This document shows, piece after piece, positions 10,820-20,832 of a stretch of DNA of 64,000 bases (position 1 is its first letter; each line of letters opens with the position of its first letter). Location of the stretch: NCBI GenBank assembly GCA_031835245.1, contig JAVKOQ010000041.1, positions 62,001-126,000 of the forward strand, read 5' to 3'. Origin of the DNA: Balamuthia mandrillaris. Lineage: Eukaryota > Discosea > Longamoebia > Balamuthiidae. A program made the position numbers and the translations under genes. Below the pieces are notes generated by a model. It was given only the letters and a program-made list of their open reading frames with translations, was not told where the DNA came from and made no database searches.

Positions 10820-11635
10820 ATGCCAATACGACGAACTGCTAGCAGACCGACAGCAGGAGGAGCCGGAAGGCGAACAGGCGGGGGAGGTCTCTCTCGCTCT
10901 CGTCCTCACCGCTCCAACTTTAGTTCTTCCTCCTCGTCCTCCTCCTCTCGTCGTCATCGCCGTCGTCGTCCTCATGGTCACCACCACAAAGGCGGTAGCT
11001 CCGTGATCATCCCCTTGGGCGGTGCTCCTTCTTCTCCCTCTTCTTCTCTTAGCTCCCCGCCCTCCCCTCATCAGCCCATCCCTTCCTCTCAGACTGTACA
11101 AATCACCATCGAACCCATCTACGACGACAACAGCAACAGCAGCCCCCTCCTCCAAAGAAAAGGTTACAGCGGGAAGACGCTCGATGACACGCAGCAGCAT
11201 TATACCCTGACGCTGCGGTCGGATGTGACCTTGGCCATGGCCCACGATGCCATCCTCGAGCAGTGGAAGCGCAACGTGGCCATCAACTACCAGATTGCAG
11301 AGGTGATGACGACGGCGCAGCAGAGGGAGGTAGAGGAGGGATCATCATCATCCCCTTGTGCCCTCCAAATCATGATAAGCAACATGATGATCGGGGCAGA
11401 GGCGGAGGATAGCGATCATAGTGGTAGAGGAGGGGAGGATGAAGGGGATGGCAGTTGCATGAGCAGCAGGCGGGAGAGGAAGGATGAGGGTAGGCAGTTG
11501 CATTGGGGGGAGCAGTACAACCAGCCGTTGCAGCAGCTGGTGGATGATGGGGCGGTGTTGTTGGTCACTATCGTGGAGGAGGTCATAACGCCAAAGAACA
11601 AACACAAGAACCATGTGACATGTACCCTCTTCTGA
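10820..11635 (+). CDS. Small CaaX-box protein with possible ubiquitin-like fold
   Basis: A single exon of 271 residues. The first 95 residues are Arg/Ser/His/Pro-rich and disordered. From about residue 95 the pattern is beta-helix-beta: VQITIEPIYDD, HYTLTLRSDVTLAMAHDAILEQWKR, a charged Gly/Asp/Glu insert, then LQQLVDDGAVLLVTIVEEV, and the chain ends in CTLF, a CaaX box. A beta-grasp core followed by a prenylated tail is the layout of membrane-anchored ubiquitin-fold proteins (MUB/UBL3). The resemblance is in order and spacing, not in a clear sequence match, so this is a suggestion. Lipid anchoring through the final cysteine is the firmer prediction, although Phe at the last position is less usual than Ser, Met or Leu. 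No intron is seen. Confidence 0.6.
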   Translation: MPIRRTASRPTAGGAGRRTGGGGLSRSRPHRSNFSSSSSSSSSRRHRRRRPHGHHHKGGSSVIIPLGGAPSSPSSSLSSPPSPHQPIPSSQTVQITIEPIYDDNSNSSPLLQRKGYSGKTLDDTQQHYTLTLRSDVTLAMAHDAILEQWKRNVAINYQIAEVMTTAQQREVEEGSSSSPCALQIMISNMMIGAEAEDSDHSGRGGEDEGDGSCMSSRRERKDEGRQLHWGEQYNQPLQQLVDDGAVLLVTIVEEVITPKNKHKNHVTCTLF

Positions 11636-11716
11636 CAGCGGAAGAAGCAAAAAAGAAAAAAAAGCAAAACAAAATAAAACAAAAAGAAACGAAAACGAAG
11701 CAACAAAAGGAGGGAG

Positions 11717-11758
<42 letters not shown>

Positions 11759-11825
11759 GAGAAGACTGAAGAGGAAGAGACTAGAGAAAGAAAAGAAAAC
11801 AGCAATACATAGTTGCACTAACTAA

Positions 11826-12216
11826 TTAAGAAGAGAAAGAACCATTAACGAGATTTTGGAGTTGGTCCTGGGAAATCTTGGCGTTTACACTGAGGGAGTA
11901 GGTAGTGGCCTTGCTCTCATCCAGCATCTTTCCAAAGGCACTGCTCAGGGTCTCTGGTTTCAACGGCAATGGAGTGGCTGCACATGCTTCCAAATAGCGT
12001 TTGGAGGCATCTTCCTTTGTAATCTGTTTTGATTTTGTTTGTCATAAGTAAAGAACAGAAGAAAGTTGGGGAAGAAAGATAGTACCTTTGTTAATTGGTT
12101 TTTGCCACCTGTGGTCAAGAAGATGATGGAGGAAGGATGGGGTCCAAGATTGGGCGACTGCAATATCCTCGTTACAATTCGTTGGCTGTGTCAAGGATTG
12201 TATTTAGAACACTTTC

Positions 12217-12252
<36 letters not shown>

Positions 12253-13265
12253 GAAAAAAAAAAGAAAAATAAGTTACCCGCTGCCTTGTTTGCTTTGAAT
12301 AAAGTCGCTGTGATTTTTAAAGAAAAGTGTTCATTGAAGAGAGGACGAACAAATGAAATATGAGAACATGGAAATAAGAACGAAGCGAGAAGAGTTGAGG
12401 ATTGCAACGTACCTGCTTTGGAGTTGAATGTTGGATGCATTGGGGTATGTTACACCGCTAAAGAGGTGAGACAAGCCATAGTTCGTCCAGCTGTTGCCAT
12501 GAGCTCCAAATATATTTGACAAGCCCTTTATGTTTTTTTAAAATGATATATGAGAAGCAGCAACAAAAAGACGAAAGAGAAACGTGATCTTCCAAAAATA
12601 AAACCAGGAAAACAAAGAACGAGGACTCACCGTTTGCAAGGCCAAATTAGGTTCCTGTGGAGGAGAAAAGACAAGAGCGCATTTGCCGCTGTTGCTATCC
12701 AGCACAGATTCACAGGGCAGTGGCACGGCTTCTCGGTGCTTAAGCAGCTGGTAGTGAGCCAAACTGGCGACAGCTTGTTGAATGGAATTGGCATCCTGTG
12801 TGCCACCCAAAATTACGGCATTTCTTTCCACACTTATGAACGAAAAGTTGGAGCCCTTTAGCTGAAAACTTTCTGTATCAGGAGTGAGTTAGTAATAGTT
12901 TCATATAAGAAAGAGAGAGGGAAAGAAAGAGCGGAATAGAGGGACTAAGGTTACCAGGTTCCTTCAGTTTGAGGTTAGAAGCGATGAATACAACAATATC
13001 TTCGTCAAAGGCGAAGGGATTGCCGAGTTTGACGCGAGGGATGGTGTTGCGAAGCAGCCAGGCGGTTTCCGCACTGTCCGTGATAAACCGAACTTTTCGC
13101 TCAGCAACAGGACTGGAACCTATTGTTCCGTCGTGCATGAAAATGTGGCTGGCCGCAGACAGGTGACGACGAACCTGTCAACACAGAACAAAGGTTTTTT
13201 TATGAGCCAAGCAAGCTATTAACAAACGAAACAAACAACCACAACCAACAAAAACGATGACACAG

Positions 13266-13310
<45 letters not shown>

Positions 13311-13659
13311 GAAGGCGACTCGAATTCAAACCTCACGGAAAACTTTGGGGAAGTGTTGAAGCTGAAGCTTGGGAATGTGGTTTGGCACCGCAAGGTAGTC
13401 AGGAGGAACCTCTAAAACTGGTGGAGGACAGGCCTTCCTTCGCGCAGCAATAATCTCTTCTTTGGTTTCTGGCATCATGAAGCCTTGCATTGGCGCATTA
13501 GGAGGAGTCGGCACGCGCGCCTTTAACATCTCCGGAAGGCGAGAGAAGTCGGCGGACATATGGTGGCTAACGTTACCCTCTTCTACAGGGGCCACCAAGT
13601 TTTTGTCCTTGTCTGGAAGATAGAAAAAAAAAGCGAACAAGGTAAGAATAGAGAACGCA

Positions 13660-13691
<32 letters not shown>

Positions 13692-13915
13692 CGAGGAAGG
13701 CATGAAGAGAAGAAAGCGTACCAAAACGCATTTGCGAGAACATTTTGAGAGCCCTAAGGTGAAGGTTGCGGTAGGCAAGGTTGGTGGGAATGACATTGTA
13801 CCTCGTAAAAGTCCAGTTCAGCTGCTCAATGTCTCCCAAGCGATCATTGTCCAAATCAAAATAGTCGGGATCGAATGGTGGATCCGGTTGCTTGATTTAT
13901 TGTAAAGTTTGGAGT

Positions 13916-13948
<33 letters not shown>

Positions 13949-14352
13949 AGGGGGAAAAAAACAAAAGGATGGTATTGGGAGAAAAAGAATGAGACAAACA
14001 AAACAGAAAAATTAAAAAAAAATAGCGTACGTGTAAAGCGCGATCTCGCAGACGTCTGTGGTCAAAGAGAGGGCTTTGGTAGGTTGTGTTGTCGGCGGAG
14101 GAGGAAGAAGAGGATTGCGCAGAACCAGCAGCAGCAGAGACAGTTCCCTTGAAGCGCAGCGAAAGGCTTACACCACGCTGCAAAAAAAGAGAGAGAAGAA
14201 TTAAAAATCCGCTCATCAAAAAAGTAAAAGTAAAAATAATTCGGGTTTCAGAGTCGTACTTGACAAGAGGGTGCTAGCACCGGCCCAAACGCAGCCGAGC
14301 TGGGCAACCTACCGGGCAGGCCTGCACCACGGAACGACAGAACACCACGCAT
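11826..14352 (-). CDS. Mitochondrial PEP carboxykinase (ATP-type)-like pseudoenzyme
   Basis: Ten exons (14352-14260, 14177-14031, 13890-13722, 13612-13332, 13174-12955, 12872-12631, 12525-12413, 12307-12278, 12185-12086, 12023-11826) join in phase to give 530 residues, the usual length of ATP-dependent PEPCK. The N-terminus (MRGVLSFRGAGLPGRLPSSA) looks like a mitochondrial presequence. Blocks that align to bacterial PckA are KVRFITDSAETAWLLRNTIPR ([21 protein letters not shown] in E. coli), ERNAVILGGTQ, KCALVF, IFGAHGNSW (where PckA has IGDDEHGW) and SSIIFLTTGGKNQLTK. The Walker A segment GLSGTGKT is replaced by SPPQEPNLALQT, the acidic Walker B pair is gone, and no RSPKDK-like substrate loop is seen. 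It therefore should not make PEP. A structural or regulatory job in mitochondria is inference. Confidence 0.75.
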
Positions 14353-14521
14353 CTCTCTTTGCTACCGTCGGTTGCTTTCGTCTTCTCTCTTTCTCTTTTC
14401 TTCTCTCTTTTTTTTTTTCGTCGTCCCTCACAAAAAAAAAGTAGCGCAGTTTTTTTTGATTTGATTATGGACACACGAAGGGCCAATTTAGACTCTCCCA
14501 AAGAGCAGGAGTTAAAGCTTA

Positions 14522-14602
14522 CGTCAGCAAACAGGTGTGTTTCCGTGGAAGGATATGACGTCAGCAGGTGCGGCGTTGAAACAGGGGGAGTGTGGCGTCA
14601 GC
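14522..14602. promoter_or_regulatory. Three CGTCAGC (CRE-like) elements at 37-bp spacing
   Basis: CGTCAGC occurs at 14522-14528, 14559-14565 and 14596-14602, exactly 37 bp apart, 170-250 bp upstream of the PEPCK-like start codon. The middle copy is part of a perfect TGACGTCA palindrome (14556-14563), the binding site of CREB/ATF-type bZIP factors. In the gene's sense the core reads GCTGACG. Confidence 0.55.
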
Positions 14603-14841
14603 GCAAACAGCACTTGAAATTTTTGTTCAAGAGAGAACAAGAGGGAGAAAAGAAGAAGAAGAATGGTGTGCCCAAGCCTTGCCTTGTACCCATTCATCAA
14701 AAGAAGAAGAAGAAATGATTCTCCGGACAACAAACGGGTCGCGCTTTGCAGGGGGGTGAAACAAACATAGTTTAAAAAAAAAAAAGAGGAAGTGGTGACT
14801 TGCTCCTTTTTTTTTAACTAAACTATTGCTGTTGCATAAGC

Positions 14842-15036
14842 GGTTCTTACCGAACAAGCCACTTTGACTTGAAGGCCTTTTGGCTATGCAAAGAAAAACA
14901 AAAGGGAGAGAAGAATAGTAACAGACTCAAAAAAAAATGGTGTTACGTTACAGTTTTTTTCAACACGATAGGCATACATTCACCTTCACGAAACAAGCTT
15001 CACCAAGCGAAACGATGTCCTTTGTGAGCTGCTGCT
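14842..15036 (-). other. Possible unassigned exons of a small minus-strand gene
   Basis: Within the 785-bp gap 14353-15137, two minus-strand segments read sensibly and have splice-like edges: AEKQQLTKDIVSLGEACFVK (ending at a GTGAAT donor near 14976) and AFKSKWLVR (after an AAAAG acceptor, ending at GTAAGA near 14844). I could not find a start codon or a following exon that keeps the frame. It may be a small LYR-like or unknown protein, or chance. A plus-strand frame 14467-14718 in the same gap ends in a lysine run and looks spurious. Confidence 0.2.
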
Positions 15037-15137
15037 TCTCTGCATTGGAAAAAAAAAAGGATTGTGAATGCAAAAGACAGCACAAGTGATACTTGCTTAT
15101 TCGCTTTGGTGTCGTGAGGGTTAAAAAAAGGGCGGTT

Positions 15138-15264
15138 TCAGGAAGAGTCTCCCAACAATAGCTTGGAGTCAGCGCTTGCCAGTTCCAAAACATGCTTCTC
15201 CAAGGCAATGAGGTGTGGGTCTGATACCCCCATTTCACGCATTGCTTTTGCTATTTTTTTGTGT

Positions 15265-15305
<41 letters not shown>

Positions 15306-15613
15306 AGGAAGCTAAGAGAGAGAAGAGGAGAGAAGCAAGCTACCTAAATTCAATAAATATTCTACATTCTTGCCACTCGGTCCTGTTCGAGCATAGCAAT
15401 ATTACAAAGAGGATGAAAAGTGAGAGATGAGAGAGAGAAAAGAGACAAAGAGAGATTTGGAGCCAGGCCAAAACAAACCTACAGAACGGTGGATCTGTTC
15501 TGCCATCTCTCTTAGCGGCGACGGACCCAAAAACTCTGGATTGTCTCTTGTTGCTCGATAGAGTAACACCTTTTAAAAAAGTAAACGAGCAGCTGAGTTA
15601 ACAAAAACGGAGG

Positions 15614-15650
<37 letters not shown>

Positions 15651-16330
15651 TAAAGAAGCAATGTCACTCACTCCGGTGATGGCAGGAGAGTCGCCGCTCT
15701 CAATAGTGTAAACGTCTACAAGTTCTCTAGAGTAGCCGCCTTTTTCTCGAACGTCCAAGTACGACAACACCTCCTCTTTCTTCTCTTCGCTGACGTAGAA
15801 CGCCACACCCCACGTCACCGGCTAAGTATCAAATAGGTCATTCAACATCACAGAGAAAGCATACAAGTAGACGAGAGAGAGAAAGTAGTGAAGAGGAGAA
15901 CGAGATAAGAACGAGTCAAACCTCAGGGGGTGTGCCTTCCTCGATGACGGCCTCTTCCTCATCCGGGAGACCCTCCCACTCGTGCATTGGCACCAACGTG
16001 ACCACTCGCCCCGGTGCTCCCTTTTCATTGTAGCACGCATTCCCATGCATGAGCACCAAAACGCAAAGGCAGAAAGCAAAAACGAAGAGAGAGGAGGTGG
16101 CAACAAACCGGAACGCCCCTGTGGTCAGTGCTTCCTTGCCAGAACCGTCGTTTGTAGCCTTTCACGTAGCCATTAATCCTGCCAAGCAAGCAAGCAACAA
16201 CAACAAAAAAAAAGATTAGCGAAAGCTGAACCCAAGCCGTTCCGTATCACGATTGCGTGGCTCATACAAACTTCTTTTCAAAGGGAAAGCTGGGCCTCCA
16301 AGCCAACGAGCCATACCCAAACACCCACAT
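15138..16330 (-). CDS. ChaC-type gamma-glutamylcyclotransferase (glutathione-specific)
   Basis: Seven exons (16330-16272, 16178-16109, 16020-15922, 15821-15672, 15569-15479, 15382-15344, 15250-15138) give 206 residues, normal for ChaC proteins. The N-terminus [17 protein letters not shown] carries the YGSL substrate-binding loop. It is followed by [18 protein letters not shown], the catalytic-glutamate motif [10 protein letters not shown], and [13 protein letters not shown] near the end. The enzyme splits glutathione into 5-oxoproline and Cys-Gly in the cytosol and so controls the glutathione pool. The compact length and the lack of a long N-terminal tail are closer to CHAC2 than CHAC1. The start codon lies 281 bp from the divergent PSMD5 gene, implying a shared promoter region. 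The third intron (15921-15822) and others are rich in purine on the plus strand. Confidence 0.93.
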
Positions 16331-16611
16331 TCCTCCTCCTCTTCCTTCTTGTCTTGTTGCAGCGATTTAAATAGTGTCGACGATCACACGAGATTTTTGA
16401 ATTTTGGTTGGCCAATCTCAATGTAACAACCCCTCAAGTAATCTCCACCCATTCCTCTGGTGGCAAACAGCGAATAACGTAGCGGCACGCACTCGGTTGG
16501 TGGAGCGCTACAAGAGGGAGCAAACTATAAGTAGCATCAGGCTTTGCACAGACCCCAATCCACCCCCACCCCCACCCCAATCCACCCCAATCCACCCCAA
16601 CGTTCATAAGG
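16331..16611. promoter_or_regulatory. Bidirectional promoter of ChaC and PSMD5 genes
   Basis: 281 bp between two divergent start codons. A short C-rich direct repeat (CACCCCAATC units, about 16561-16600) lies just before the PSMD5 ATG. Coupling glutathione breakdown and proteasome assembly to one control region is possible but not shown. Confidence 0.45.
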
Positions 16612-18495
16612 ATGGAGCAACAGCATAAGAGAGGAAGAGAGGAGAGCGGAGAGCAGCTGGCGGAGGAGGCCAGGCAGACCCATTCGGTGCAGCACAGACG
16701 GCGCGAGCGGGAGCTGCCCTTGCCCGAGCTGCTGATGCTGCTCAACACCAACGACGAGGGCGCGCTCATGGACGTGTGTTCCAAGATCCGGGAGCGCTTC
16801 GCCGGTGAAGCTGGGCTGCAACAACTCATGTCTGAAACGGTTCCGCAGCCCCTCCACCGCTTTAGCAAGCTTTCACCGCCTTGCCTCACTCGCTCACTGA
16901 ACCCCTTTGTTTGATGACGCAACAGGTTCTTCCATTCCTCACTGAAGGGCTGAAGCATCCAGCCGCCAGGGTGAGAGAGCTCACCCTCACACAGCTCGAG
17001 CGCCTGGCCGAGCATCCACAACAAGGCCAGCCTCTGCTGGTGTCGGCCGGGTTCGTGCCTCTCCTCATCGCCGCGCTGAAGGACCAAAGCTTGGGGGTGG
17101 TAGAAGCTGCCACCAAAGCCTTGCTCTCGCTCCAGCAACACCAACCACAAGGGCAGGAGTTGGTCTTTAGTGACCCCAACTTGAGCCTCTTCAGTGACAT
17201 GCTGCAGGAGAGCGACATACTGAGGTTCAGAGTGTTGGACTTGGTGGGGAGGAGCTCCATCCTCTCCCCGCAGACCTTTCAGAGGGTTCAGCACTTCTTT
17301 TCGCCCGTGTTGGAGGAGCTGCGTGGCGTGGAGGAGGACACTGACATGTTGGAGAAACTCAACATTCTTCCCCTTTTGGAAAAGGTTTGCTGCATTTGGT
17401 TTCTTGGTTGGTGTTGTTTTGCTAATGCTCACAATGCACAGATCATGGAGAGCGAAACGGGACTACGCTACTTGGATGCAGCTGGCGCCTTTCAAATCTT
17501 GCACTCTTTGTTGACAAACGAGAGTCCATATGCCTCTGTGTTAACGCCGAGCATTCTTAATCTCATCGCCAAAATCGCACAAAAGGTTCATTTCTTTTGT
17601 TTCGTTCATTCTTTGCTGCTTGCTTATGATTTCTTGCTTGCTGGTGATGAAACACTCAAGGGTGATGCTTCATATGATTTAGTCTTCAAAGTTCCCTTCT
17701 GGGAACCTATCCACCAACATCTATCTGGAGAAGATGAAACCTGTGCTGTACGCTATTGCCTCCTCTTTATCTTTTGCCGTTACGCACTTCCCTTTCTCCG
17801 TCTCTTACTCTCTCTGCACAGGAAGCAGCAACAGTGGCCGTTGGCCTTATCGCACGAACAAGGGCTGGCATGTCTGCCCTGATGGGTGCCCAAAGTGCCA
17901 CATGGAGAGAACTCGTCAGCCACTTCCGATCTCTTCGCAAGCCTCTGTGTTACAGCAGCTTATACGCCTTTGGTGAAGCCATGAAGTACGTTTCTTGTCT
18001 CATGATGTTCAACATGACATCAACAAATTAACGCTTGGCTGCTTCCTCCATAGTTGTCCTGATGAAGAGTTGACAGAACAAGCATTCGATCTGGCCGAAT
18101 CCGAGTCGGGCGACTCCCTCATGCGTCAGTTCATGAAGTTCCTCGAGCAACCTTTTCCCGACCTTCGCAACGCCGTCTTTGCCGCCCTTCAAGGAGCCTG
18201 CACCAACCTCTGGGCTCTCTCCACCAAGCTCTTCCTCCGGCCGGGCTTCTTTGAGTTCATCACCAACCGCTCCACGGAAACCACCAAGGAGGGCAAGGAG
18301 TGGAAGTACGCCATCCTGCAGACGCTTTACAAGCTCTCCACCGCGCAGAATAAAGCGGGCCGTCCGCCCTCCAAGGAGCTGTTGAGAGAAGCCGTCGGGA
18401 GCGAGAAGTATGAGGTGGTGGAGAGGTACTTGCGGAACGGAGTGTTTTATGTGCGTGGAGAGCATCAGCTGGAAATGGAGACGAGAGGAGCGTAA
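16612..18495 (+). CDS. 26S proteasome non-ATPase subunit 5 (S5b), base assembly chaperone
   Basis: Six exons (16612-16839, 16926-17384, 17442-17585, 17661-17747, 17822-17985, 18054-18495) give 507 residues, almost the length of human PSMD5 (504). The chain is a run of HEAT/ARM-like helical repeats: VLPFLTEGLKHPAARVREL, VSAGFVPLLIAALKD, GVVEAATKALLSL, QILHSLLTNES and ILNLIAKIAQK. The C-terminal part LRPGFFEFITNRSTETTKEGKEWKY and the closing YLRNGVFYVRGE match the family's distinctive end. The protein binds the Rpt1-Rpt2 ATPase pair and holds the proteasome base until assembly. The fourth exon is short and was placed by phase. An acidic/basic N-terminal tail of about 35 residues is extra. Confidence 0.9.
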
Positions 18496-18630
18496 AGCCG
18501 AGAAGGTGCACCTTTACCTATGTTTTTATGAATTGTAGATTTTTTATAAACGATTATGAAAGCCCATTTAAGAGACTCGTTATAGAAGGAACTCCTGTAT
18601 AACGACAGCACAAAAGGAAGAAGAAACGGC

Positions 18631-19801
18631 ATGGGTAACGCTGCGGGACGCACAACGCAGGCGAAGAAGACAAGCGATAAGGAGGACGGCGGGGGGCATG
18701 CCTCGGCGAAACAAGCGCAGAGCGCACCCAAGGGCTGGCCAAGCCGAGTCCAACGAGGAGCGAGGGACAATAAGGTTCTGCGACGTGTTGGGGAAGCCGT
18801 GCAGCAAGTACCGTTGGAGCTTTGGGTTATCATCTTCGAGAACCTCTTTTCCTCTTTTCAGCACGATCTTGATGCCCTTTCAGGTTTTCTTGTAGTCTTG
18901 TTCTTGTTCTTGTTCTTCTTCTCCTTCTTGTTCTTCTTCTTCTTCTTCTTCTTCTTCTTCTTCTTCTTCTTCCCCCCCCCCCCCCCCCCCTTCTTCTTAC
19001 TCCATTAGTGACCTCTTCTTCAACGAAGACCTGCAAAACTGCATCAGAGTGTGCTCGGCGTGGCATGAAGGAGTACTCATGGGTGGTGGCTCCCGCATCC
19101 TCCGCAAAGCAAGGCACCAAAAGGAGGAAGCCGAGCTGTGGCAACACCTCGAACAACAGGTCCAGCCTCGCTCCACGACGCTTCTCCTTCCGAGGCACGC
19201 CTGGGAGGACGAAGGGTATGCCAGGAGAAGGCTTTACGTCTGGATGCGTATGACTGAAGCTCATAATCCTACGCAGAGCGGTTCTCGCTTTTCTTCTCAG
19301 AGCCAGAAGCAACAGGAGTCCGTGCCTGTTCGAAAGAAAGAAGACAAAGATGGTGAAGAGGCAGCGAAAGAATCGGAAGCTCTTCATCCCTTTGAGGATG
19401 ACCCAGAAGTGAAGCGAAAGAGGCTGTTGCGGTGGTATGGATTGACGGACACGAAAGAGGAGGGTAACGGGAAGGAGGAGGAGGGGGAGGAAGAAGGTGG
19501 CCCCGTGTTGTCGGTGTTATTGGCAGGCTTACCTGCTTCTGGCAAGAGTTCGGTTTTGTATTACCTCAAGCACGGGCAACCGGCTCCTCAACCTCCTGAT
19601 GATGGCGGTACCTGCTCCTCGGTTCCTGCTTCTTGTTCTACTTCTTGGCTCACATGCTTTGTATCCCTTCTAACAAACAGGAACGACCCATGTAGAAGAA
19701 GCAGTGCTGGGAGATCACCACCGAATGCTCTTCCTGGAATCTCGTGGGGTTTGTATTACTTTCTCCCTTGCTTAATGTCTTGATACTCAAGCTCCTATCT
19801 T

Positions 19802-19846
<45 letters not shown>

Positions 19847-20588
19847 CTGATGCATTCTCTCTCTTCACTTCCCTCCTGCAAAATCGCCTGTGGGTCCAAC
19901 AGTCCAGCTACGGATTCCCCTTCAACTCGGAGGTACTCTCTTTGCTCTACGTGGTAGATCTCACCAGACCAAAGCACCTGACCGAGAAGCAAATGGCAGC
20001 GCGGAAGACTGAGCTGGAACACCTCCAGGATTTGCTGAAGCAACAAGAGAGCAACCAACAGGCAAAGAGCAAGAAAGCCAAGCACAAGCAACTCGCGAAC
20101 GCTTTCCTTGACGACTGGGAAGGTGAAAGCACGCCGAAATGGGGTCCGGAGAACAAGTTCTTTCCTTGTTGGTCAGGCCACCCCTCCTACTCTTTGGCGG
20201 AGGAGTCGCGTCTTCGCCACGAGCTGTACTATGACTTTCACAGTGTTTGTGGACATGGCAACCAGAAAAGGATCCGAGTTGCTGTTCTATGCAACAAAGT
20301 GGACCTTCTCACGGTTTGTGCTCTCTTTCTGTTATTATGTGCTGTTTCCTTTGTTGGCCGAGTGTTGTTGGTTGTTCGTTGTCTCATGCTCCCGTGGACG
20401 GATAGGAGGAGGAAGCTAAGGCCGCAATGAGCGACATCGAACAGCACCTTCGTCTGGACGCGCTTTGGACGTGCTCCTGGTACACTCTTTGCGTGGCCCG
20501 CACCTTTGCCGTCAGCGCCAAGACCGGCCACGGCCTCGACCACGCCATCCGGTGGCTAGTAGGCGAGTCCAAAGCATCCAGATCGTGA
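18631..20588 (+). CDS. F-box / Arf- or G-alpha-like GTPase fusion protein
   Basis: Five exons (18631-18883, 19029-19607, 19681-19748, 19903-20313, 20406-20588) give 497 residues. It begins MGNAAGRTT, so Gly2 may be myristoylated. Residues about 55-105 form an F-box: QVPLELWVIIFENL, then DLQNCIRVCSAW across the first intron. A GTPase domain starts near residue 235: P-loop LLAGLPASGKSSVLYYL, strand LLYVVDLTRP, a long Lys/Gln-rich insert, G4 NKVDLL and G5 SAKTGHG. GKSS in the P-loop and the hydrophobic approach resemble Arf, SR-beta or G-alpha more than Ras. F-boxes recruit Skp1/cullin, so the inferred role is a nucleotide-controlled SCF adaptor. This is a different GTPase type from the first gene in the window. 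The first intron holds (TTC)n plus a run of about 20 C. Confidence 0.85.
18930..18991. repeat. (TTC)n tract joined to a C homopolymer
   Basis: (TTC)n followed by about 20 cytosines (about 18972-18990) inside the first intron of the F-box/GTPase gene, upstream of the acceptor. Confidence 0.9.
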
Positions 20589-20832
20589 ACCCTATTTGAA
20601 TTTTGATTGGTGGTTTGAAAATTAATATTAATATCATCTTTAGATCACAGTAAAAATCATCCAATGAACATTCAAAATTATTTTCGTGACGACACGAATT
20701 CGAGCACAACAAGAACGAAGGGACGCAGAAGATTTCTTCAAAGCGCTCGCTCTCATCCCTTCTTGCGGACTGTCTTCCACCAGATAGCTGTGTGTGAAAC
20801 AACAGCAAGAACAAGCTTCAATTGAAAAAAAA

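Noticed and set aside
14467-14718. Small plus-strand frame ending in a Lys run
   Set aside because: It overlaps the CRE-like promoter array, has no domain, and ends in an A-rich repeat.
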